11,136 bases of DNA from Nitrospirota bacterium (lineage in GTDB: Bacteria > Nitrospirota > Nitrospiria > Nitrospirales > UBA8639). This document shows, one piece after another, positions 6,619-11,136 of this stretch. The position numbers and the translations under genes are program-made. How positions within the stretch are numbered: position 1 is the stretch's first letter; every line of letters starts with the position of its first letter. The DNA lies in contig JAOUNC010000052.1 in assembly GCA_029881175.1 (NCBI GenBank), positions 1 to 11,136 on the forward strand, given 5' to 3'. The notes under the pieces were generated by a model that ran no database searches, was not told the DNA's origin, and was given only the letters and a program-made list of their open reading frames with translations.

Positions 6619-7824
6619 CTAAAAGTTGCCCATTAAACTCATCATCGGCATGAAAAGGGCTAAGGCCACAATTCCTACGATGCCAATCAATCCCAACGTG
6701 ATGGCGGGTTCTAATATGGCAAAGATTTTTTTAATTCGGCGGGGAATCTCCCGATTGTAATAATTGGCAACGTTCGTGAGTGTTTTCGGTAAGCTTCCGG
6801 TTGTTTCGCCGACTGAAATCATTTGGATCATCATGGGTGGAAAGATAGGATGGCGCCGGAGAGCATCATGAATTGTCGAACCTTCGGCGATGGCGAGTTG
6901 CACGTCCTGGAGCGCGTTGGCCACGACCTGGTTTCCCACAATTCCACGACAGAGTTGCAGACAGTGGAGCACGGGAAGGCCAGCTTGATACAGCACGGCA
7001 AAATTTTGCACGAATTTGGATAACGTCAACATTTGGAGCAGTTCCCCAAGAATGGGCAATTCTAAAATCATCCGATCACGCCAGCGTGAAAATCCGATGA
7101 TGTATTTCTGCCCTATCCACCATCCGAGAGGAAGGGCGAACAGCACGGGCATCCAGATATACCAGTTGTTCACCGTGAATTCGCTGATGCTGATCACAAG
7201 AACGGTGACAAAGGGGAGCGGGACATTCAGGTCCAGTAAGACTGGAATAAACTGTGGGATGACGAACGTAAACAATAAGATGAGAAGTCCGGCCACTGCG
7301 ATAATGACAATGCTGGGGTATATCGTGGCCTGGCGGATATCGCCACGGATTTGATCGGCCCAATCCAAATAGCGTTCGAGTTCTTTGAACGTATCGGCCA
7401 ACGTGTCACTCTCTTCACCGGCTTGGACGAGGTTGGTGACTTGCGGTGGGAATATCGTGGAGTGCTGATTCATCGCCGCATGGAGAGAACTGCCTGCCTC
7501 TATCTGTTGATGAATTGTTTGTAATGTCGCGCGCAATTGAAGATTGGGTGATTCTTCGGACAGGTTCTTCACGGCTTGCGACAGCGAAATGCCAGCGTCC
7601 AATAGCGTGAACATATGTGTGGAAAATTCCAGGAGATCACGGGGTTTCACTTTGCCAAGTTTGCCGGAACGGCTTGAGACTTTTGGCTTGGCTTCGAGAG
7701 CCCGAACCAACCAAAGACCCATATCTTGGAGTCGATGTTCTAATTGGGAGAGATCGCCGGCGATCATCTCGCCTTCGGCAGGTTTGCCCTTGGCATCAAT
7801 GGCACGGTAACGGAAATTAGCCAC
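6619..7824 (-). CDS. mshG: MshG/PilC/GspF-type inner-membrane platform protein
   Basis: 401 residues, the usual length for the family. It has two repeated T2SSF domains (about 66-190 and 268-391), each with the family signature: GEESDTLADTF at 136 and GETTGSLPKTL at 339. Membrane helices lie at about 169-190, 221-240 and 369-392. The N-terminal FRYRAIDAKGK is the standard opening of PilC/GspF/MshG. Known members sit in the inner membrane, bind the assembly ATPase and feed pilins into the growing fibre. The start is GTG 7824 with AGGG six bases upstream. It overlaps the end of the ATPase gene by 8 bases, so the two are surely co-translated. The MSHA subtype is inferred from the adjoining MshE-like and MshL-like genes; by sequence alone it could be named gspF or pilC. 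Confidence 0.93.
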   Translation of the reverse strand: MANFRYRAIDAKGKPAEGEMIAGDLSQLEHRLQDMGLWLVRALEAKPKVSSRSGKLGKVKPRDLLEFSTHMFTLLDAGISLSQAVKNLSEESPNLQLRATLQTIHQQIEAGSSLHAAMNQHSTIFPPQVTNLVQAGEESDTLADTFKELERYLDWADQIRGDIRQATIYPSIVIIAVAGLLILLFTFVIPQFIPVLLDLNVPLPFVTVLVISISEFTVNNWYIWMPVLFALPLGWWIGQKYIIGFSRWRDRMILELPILGELLQMLTLSKFVQNFAVLYQAGLPVLHCLQLCRGIVGNQVVANALQDVQLAIAEGSTIHDALRRHPIFPPMMIQMISVGETTGSLPKTLTNVANYYNREIPRRIKKIFAILEPAITLGLIGIVGIVALALFMPMMSLMGNF

Positions 7825-9496
7825 CGGTGACCCTGATAATTTCTTCTAATGTCGTGACGCCGCTGAACGCTTTGCGCAATCCATCCTGAAACATTGAAGG
7901 CATGCCCTGTTTGTGAATGAGCGCGCGAATGCCGGCAATGTCTGGTCCATGGATGATGGGCGCATGGAGTTGGTCGGTGATTTGGATAATTTCGTAAATT
8001 CCGGCGCGACCTTTTAAGCCTGTGTTATTGCAGGCGCGGCATCCGATTCCAGTCCATAATTGAGGTGAAATATCATCAGGTAGGTCGACCTGCAGTTTGG
8101 CTAAGACCTCATCGGAATCTTTACGCGCAGTCTTGCATCCCAGACAAATACAGCGTACGAGTCGTTGCCCGATGACGGCGGTTAAAGCTGATGCTAAGAG
8201 AAAGGGTTCGATGCCCATGTCAATGAGTCGAGGAATGGCCCCGATGGCGTCGTTGGTATGCAGCGTTGAAAACACTAAATGCCCGGTTAACGCGGCTCGC
8301 ATGGCCAGGTCAGCTGTTTCTTGATCGCGGATTTCACCGACCAAAATGACGTCGGGATCTTGTCGAAGGAGTGCCCGGAGCCCTGCCGCGAAGGTCATGC
8401 CAATTTCTGAATTGACTTGGGTTTGGCGGATCAGGGGCATTTGATATTCGATGGGATCTTCCAGTGTGAACACACTTTTTTCTTTGGCATTGACATGGCG
8501 AAGGGCCGTATACAATGTGGTGGTTTTCCCGCTCCCAGTCGGTCCAGTCACCAAAATGATGCCATGTGGCCGTTGGATGAGCGATTTAACACGGGATTGA
8601 TCCTTGTTAGTAAATCCCAAGGCTCGAAATTCCAGCTTGAGGGAACCTTTGTCCAGGATACGAAGGACCAAGCTTTCTCCGAAGTTAGTTGGAAGGGTGG
8701 AAACCCTTAAGTCAATGCGGCGATTCCCCAAGGTAAACGTAATGCGCCCATCTTGCGGTGTGCGTTTTTCTGTGAGATTTAAATTCGCCATGAGTTTCAA
8801 GCGAGCGGTAATAGGAGCCTGAAGAGGTTTGGGAATGAGCAGTTCCTGGGCCAGGATCCCATCAATTCGCATGCGGATTCGCAAATATTGTTCGTCTGGT
8901 TCCACATGAATATCGGTCACACTAGCCTGGATTGCCGAGGTGATTATCTGATTGCAGAGGCGAATCATCGGGGCTTCCTGGCTCGCATCTTCGCCAAGAT
9001 CAGACAAGCCTTTGGCGGCAAGCTCATCCAGGAGGTGTTTGATGGATTCGGTATGGGCGTAATGGCGTTCAATTGCCTCGGCGAGTTCTTGGGCCGGAGC
9101 CGTTTGGGTATGGACGTTGAGGCCTGTTCGACTTTCAATGGTATCCACGGCCACGATGTTCAATGGATCAGCCATCGCCAGGTTTAAGACGTGTCTACGT
9201 TTGCCTATGGGGAGCACTTGAAACTGCGCAGCCAGGTCGTAGGGAACGAGATCAAGAATTTCTGGAGGAATAAACGTGGTCGAGAGATCGACCATGCCTG
9301 TTTGAGTGCCCTCAGCCAGATAGTGGGCGAGCAGGTTTTCGGTAATGAAGCCTAGGCCAATTAACGTTTGCCCGAGCATGACACCATTGCGCTTGGCCTC
9401 GCGCAACGCCAAGTCTAATTGTTCTGCCGAAATCCATCCGTCCTGGAGGAGAGTGGTGCCTAATTGGGGTCGTGTGGTGGCGGTCGACGAAGACAT
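7817..9496 (-). CDS. mshE: MshE/PilB/GspE-type pilus assembly ATPase
   Basis: 559-residue hexameric secretion ATPase that drives pilus extension. Visible motifs: Walker A GPTGSGKT (318-325), Asp-box region around 343-349, Walker B ILVGEIRD with catalytic Glu388 (384-391), His box GHLVFSTLHTND (405-416), and a zinc-type tetracysteine site (Cys451-x2-Cys454 and Cys486-x2-Cys489, with a further Cys449). The N-terminus (11-63) has two half motifs of 24 residues separated by 5, the MshEN arrangement known to bind cyclic di-GMP: LGTTLLQDGWIS...L..AL and LGQTLIGLGFIT...L...LA. The first residue of each half, usually Arg or Lys, is Gln11 and Met40 here. It lies between the prepilin gene (131-base gap) and the platform gene (8-base overlap). 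ATG start without a clear Shine-Dalgarno. A PilT-type retraction role is excluded by length and the N-domain. Confidence 0.94.
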   Translation of the reverse strand: MSSSTATTRPQLGTTLLQDGWISAEQLDLALREAKRNGVMLGQTLIGLGFITENLLAHYLAEGTQTGMVDLSTTFIPPEILDLVPYDLAAQFQVLPIGKRRHVLNLAMADPLNIVAVDTIESRTGLNVHTQTAPAQELAEAIERHYAHTESIKHLLDELAAKGLSDLGEDASQEAPMIRLCNQIITSAIQASVTDIHVEPDEQYLRIRMRIDGILAQELLIPKPLQAPITARLKLMANLNLTEKRTPQDGRITFTLGNRRIDLRVSTLPTNFGESLVLRILDKGSLKLEFRALGFTNKDQSRVKSLIQRPHGIILVTGPTGSGKTTTLYTALRHVNAKEKSVFTLEDPIEYQMPLIRQTQVNSEIGMTFAAGLRALLRQDPDVILVGEIRDQETADLAMRAALTGHLVFSTLHTNDAIGAIPRLIDMGIEPFLLASALTAVIGQRLVRCICLGCKTARKDSDEVLAKLQVDLPDDISPQLWTGIGCRACNNTGLKGRAGIYEIIQITDQLHAPIIHGPDIAGIRALIHKQGMPSMFQDGLRKAFSGVTTLEEIIRVTGG

Positions 9497-9593
9497 ATTT
9501 AACCCATGTGATTATTAGGGAAAAGACACCTTTGTTGAGGAGGCCTCTGTGTTGTGGGAATGAAGCGGGCGGTGTGGGCCATGACAGAAGAGA

Positions 9594-9624
9594 CCATCAC
9601 CCCAAGGAGCGAGGGTTGGGATGG
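9594..9624. terminator. Possible hairpin just after the prepilin stop
   Basis: CCAT (9594-9597) pairs with ATGG (9621-9624) and CCCAA (9601-9605) with TTGGG (9616-9620), with a 3-base bulge and a 10-base loop. On the minus strand it is followed by TCTCTTCTGT, only mildly T-rich. It lies 3 bases after the prepilin stop codon and could let the major subunit be expressed more than the machinery genes behind it. Weak as an intrinsic terminator. Confidence 0.3.
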
Positions 9625-9627
9625 GCC

Positions 9628-10311
9628 TTATCGGTGCGCCAGATAAATAAAGAGTTGGCTTGATGCGGTATCGTATTTGACTCTTCCTCGTAGTTGGCGT
9701 TCGGCAGCTGTGGCTCCGATGCCAGGATCGATAATACCGTCAATTTCCTCCGCATCGCTTAGTGCCACACCCGTGATTTGTAAATAAGCCACCTGTGCTC
9801 CCGTGGCGAGATCACTGTTTCCATCATCCCCTTTAAGATCCCACCCAATGTTGGTTCCGGTCGTGGCAGTAGCAAGGGCAACAGCTGGGGCGGTTGGCAT
9901 AAGGATAGTCGCCCCAATCCCAGGGGAATTTGCTGAATTAAATTTTTCGACATAAGGGCCACGAAAACGTGGCCATTGGTTTGTCCCCACATTCAAGGGG
10001 TCAGTGATATCAAGGGTTAAGCGGGCTGGAAGAGAAATGGCGGCGGTGCTCAGTCCGGTCGCTTCGGCTGTGGGGACTCCGGCGGCATTCAGGGGGTATA
10101 CAGAGCCGACATCGGCGAAATAACCAATCACGGCCGTTTCATAGGTGCGAACGGCTGCTGCTAAGGATCGAGCATTGGAGGAGGCAATGAGTTGGAACAC
10201 TTTAGGCAGTAATAAGGCAATCAAAATAGCAATGATGGCCAAGACCCCAATCATTTCAACTAAGGTAAACCCTTGCTCTTGACGGGCGGGTCGAAAAAGT
10301 TTCTTAAACAT
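9628..10311 (-). CDS. Type IV prepilin, likely major subunit (MshA-like)
   Basis: 227 residues. A short basic leader of 14 (MFKKLFRPARQEQG) is followed by FTLVEMIGVLAIIAILIALL, with Phe1, Glu5 and Pro22 of the mature protein, the full class III signal for a PilD-type peptidase and N-methylation. The rest of helix alpha-1 (to about 65) leads into a Gly/Ala/Thr-rich globular domain with no cysteine at all, so it lacks the C-terminal disulfide loop of classical PilA. It has the strongest ribosome site of the window (AAGGAG nine bases upstream) and sits alone between two gaps (121 and 131 bases), both with hairpin potential. That fits a highly made main subunit. It could instead be a pseudopilin of GspG kind, but the size and lack of the GspG calcium-loop pattern argue for a pilin. 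The MshA label is inferred from the neighbouring mshE, mshG and mshL types. Confidence 0.88.
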   Translation of the reverse strand: MFKKLFRPARQEQGFTLVEMIGVLAIIAILIALLLPKVFQLIASSNARSLAAAVRTYETAVIGYFADVGSVYPLNAAGVPTAEATGLSTAAISLPARLTLDITDPLNVGTNQWPRFRGPYVEKFNSANSPGIGATILMPTAPAVALATATTGTNIGWDLKGDDGNSDLATGAQVAYLQITGVALSDAEEIDGIIDPGIGATAAERQLRGRVKYDTASSQLFIYLAHR

Positions 10312-10320
10312 AAAAGCGCG

Positions 10321-10326
10321 CTCCTT
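10321..10326 (-). promoter_or_regulatory. Strong Shine-Dalgarno AAGGAG of the prepilin
   Basis: Minus-strand AAGGAG with a nine-base spacer to ATG 10311. It is much better than the sites of the other genes in the cluster, supporting this start and high translation of the small prepilin. Confidence 0.75.
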
Positions 10327-10354
10327 GGAGACGAATTCCTTATTTTCGCCAACA

Positions 10355-10374
10355 TTCCTGCCGTATTGCAGGAA
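10355..10374. promoter_or_regulatory. Perfect 7-bp dyad upstream of the prepilin
   Basis: TTCCTGC (10355-10361) and GCAGGAA (10368-10374) flank a 6-base loop, in the 121-base gap between the TPR gene and the prepilin. It could be an operator or an mRNA hairpin in the prepilin leader. I could not find a convincing -35/-10 or sigma-54 (GG-N10-GC) promoter next to it. Confidence 0.45.
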
Positions 10375-10432
10375 CTCTATTCTATTGTTGTGGAATATCG
10401 GTCTTGAGGTGGGGTTTCTTTAGGAATAGCTC

Positions 10433-11053
10433 CTAAAGCGTGGAGCCTGATTTAAGATCAAGGAGCGCAATGGCGGCGAATGGATCACCGAGCTGAGCAG
10501 CTTCCTTAAACAGTCGACGAGCAGTTGAGAGGTCTGGAGTCCCATAATGACCCTCTGCATACAGGTATCCTAAATGGACGAGTGCGGAGGGCAGACGTGG
10601 ATTGAGGTCGACGGCTTTACCTAGCGCCTTTTTGGCGAGTTCAATTTCCCCTAAATTTTTCAGTGAAATGCCTAATCCCAAGTAGGCGCTAGCCGATTGG
10701 GGGTTATACTTGAGGGCCTTCCTATACATTGCCAGGGCGGCTTGTGGGTGTCCATTCAACAGCAATCGCCAGCCTGAGTTGCTATGGGGATATGTCTTCT
10801 GCTTCGCGACTGTCGAGGGAGGCCTTGGTTCTGTGGGCGCATGGTCTGCTTGATTAGCGGGAACCTGTGGCCTTGGAACAGGAGTTTTTCGTTGGGGCAT
10901 GACTTGCTTTTGGGCCTGCTGAGGTAGGTGGATTGAGGGTGGCCCCGAGGGAAGGGTTGATGAATTGATGTGGCTCCCGGAGGCGGTTGATGACAGCAGT
11001 ATGACAAGGATGATCGTGCCAGCAAAAATTCTATGGGTCCATTTTCCTCTCAT
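10433..11053 (-). CDS. Secreted or membrane-anchored TPR protein (MshN-like by position)
   Basis: 206 residues. An N-terminal basic stretch and hydrophobic segment (about 8-22, ending STASG) look like a signal peptide or anchor. A Pro/Gln/Ser-rich linker follows (about 30-88), then three helical repeats (about 92-118, 119-152, 153-190) with TPR hallmarks: ALAMYRKALKYNPQSASAYLGLG, LGEIELAKKALGKAVDLNP, and a last, slightly longer Sel1-like unit ending AAQLGD. In MSHA loci a TPR protein, MshN, has a similar linker-TPR layout and lies beside mshE; in T4aP, TPR lipoproteins such as PilF pilot the secretin. There is no lipobox Cys here, so a periplasmic assembly factor is the better guess. The ATG is fixed by an in-frame TAA two codons upstream. 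No clear Shine-Dalgarno. First gene of the visible cluster. Confidence 0.8.
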   Translation of the reverse strand: MRGKWTHRIFAGTIILVILLSSTASGSHINSSTLPSGPPSIHLPQQAQKQVMPQRKTPVPRPQVPANQADHAPTEPRPPSTVAKQKTYPHSNSGWRLLLNGHPQAALAMYRKALKYNPQSASAYLGLGISLKNLGEIELAKKALGKAVDLNPRLPSALVHLGYLYAEGHYGTPDLSTARRLFKEAAQLGDPFAAIALLDLKSGSTL

Positions 11054-11060
11054 GGATTAA

Positions 11061-11092
11061 TGTATCGGTACCCTTACGTAGGGCTTAATACA
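11061..11092. promoter_or_regulatory. Nested dyad upstream of the first gene of the cluster
   Basis: TGTAT (11061-11065) mirrors ATACA (11088-11092), and inside it CCCT (11071-11074) mirrors AGGG (11080-11083), around a TACGTA centre. It begins 7 bases before the TPR start codon. The position suits an operator or leader hairpin controlling the cluster; there is no direct evidence of binding. Confidence 0.3.
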
Positions 11093-11136
11093 CCTGAGGA
11101 AGGAGGCCGTAGAAATGAGAATGATGGAGGAATAAT

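Noticed and set aside
9540..9547. 8-base palindrome GAGGCCTC before the ATPase gene
   Set aside because: Too short and uninterrupted to form a hairpin; expected by chance.
10327..10432. Sigma-54 or sigma-70 promoter for the prepilin
   Set aside because: TTGGC followed ten bases later by GA rather than GC fails the sigma-54 rule. TAGAAT has no acceptable -35 at 16-18 bases. Nothing I would call.

Overview
This window carries one long minus-strand gene cluster for a type IV pilus of the MSHA (mannose-sensitive haemagglutinin) type, or a close relative. In transcription order (high to low coordinates) it reads: TPR protein (11053-10433), small cysteine-free prepilin (10311-9628), MshE/PilB-type assembly ATPase (9496-7817), MshG/PilC-type platform protein (7824-6619), large pilin-like protein without Glu5 and with an extra C-terminal beta-rich module (6608-5331), a 432-base gap rich in repeats, a second large pilin-like protein with Glu5 (4889-4038), a PilM-PilN fusion of MshI/GspL type (4034-2535), a PilO/MshJ-like protein (2538-1951), a PilP/GspB/MshK-like protein (1984-1466), and an MshL-type secretin that runs off the left edge (1449 to beyond 1). 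No convincing gene lies on the plus strand.

The genes make a coherent machine. The ATPase and platform protein polymerise pilins in the inner membrane. The PilM/N, PilO and PilP-like proteins form the inner-membrane to periplasm alignment complex. The secretin is the outer-membrane pore. The small prepilin is the likely main subunit, and the two large pilin-like proteins are likely minor or tip subunits. The secreted TPR protein resembles MshN in kind. A prepilin peptidase, a PilT-type retraction ATPase and an MshM-type AAA protein are not in the window.

The organism is a diderm bacterium with roughly balanced GC by eye. Degenerate GTGAAG/GTGAGC-type runs and a multi-hairpin repeat between genes remind me of Nitrospirota (Nitrospira-like) genomes. 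That placement is inference from style only, with low confidence.

Most interesting points: (1) a tandem pair of paralogous large pilins, one having lost Glu5 and gained a C-terminal beta module, which makes it a candidate tip adhesin or initiator; (2) an approximately 103-base cloverleaf-like repeat between them; (3) heptamer repeats inside the leader-coding region of the other large pilin; (4) an ATPase N-terminus with the 24-5-24 residue spacing of the MshEN cyclic-di-GMP motif but with the leading Arg/Lys of both halves replaced; (5) a PilM-like domain with a degenerate nucleotide motif fused to PilN.
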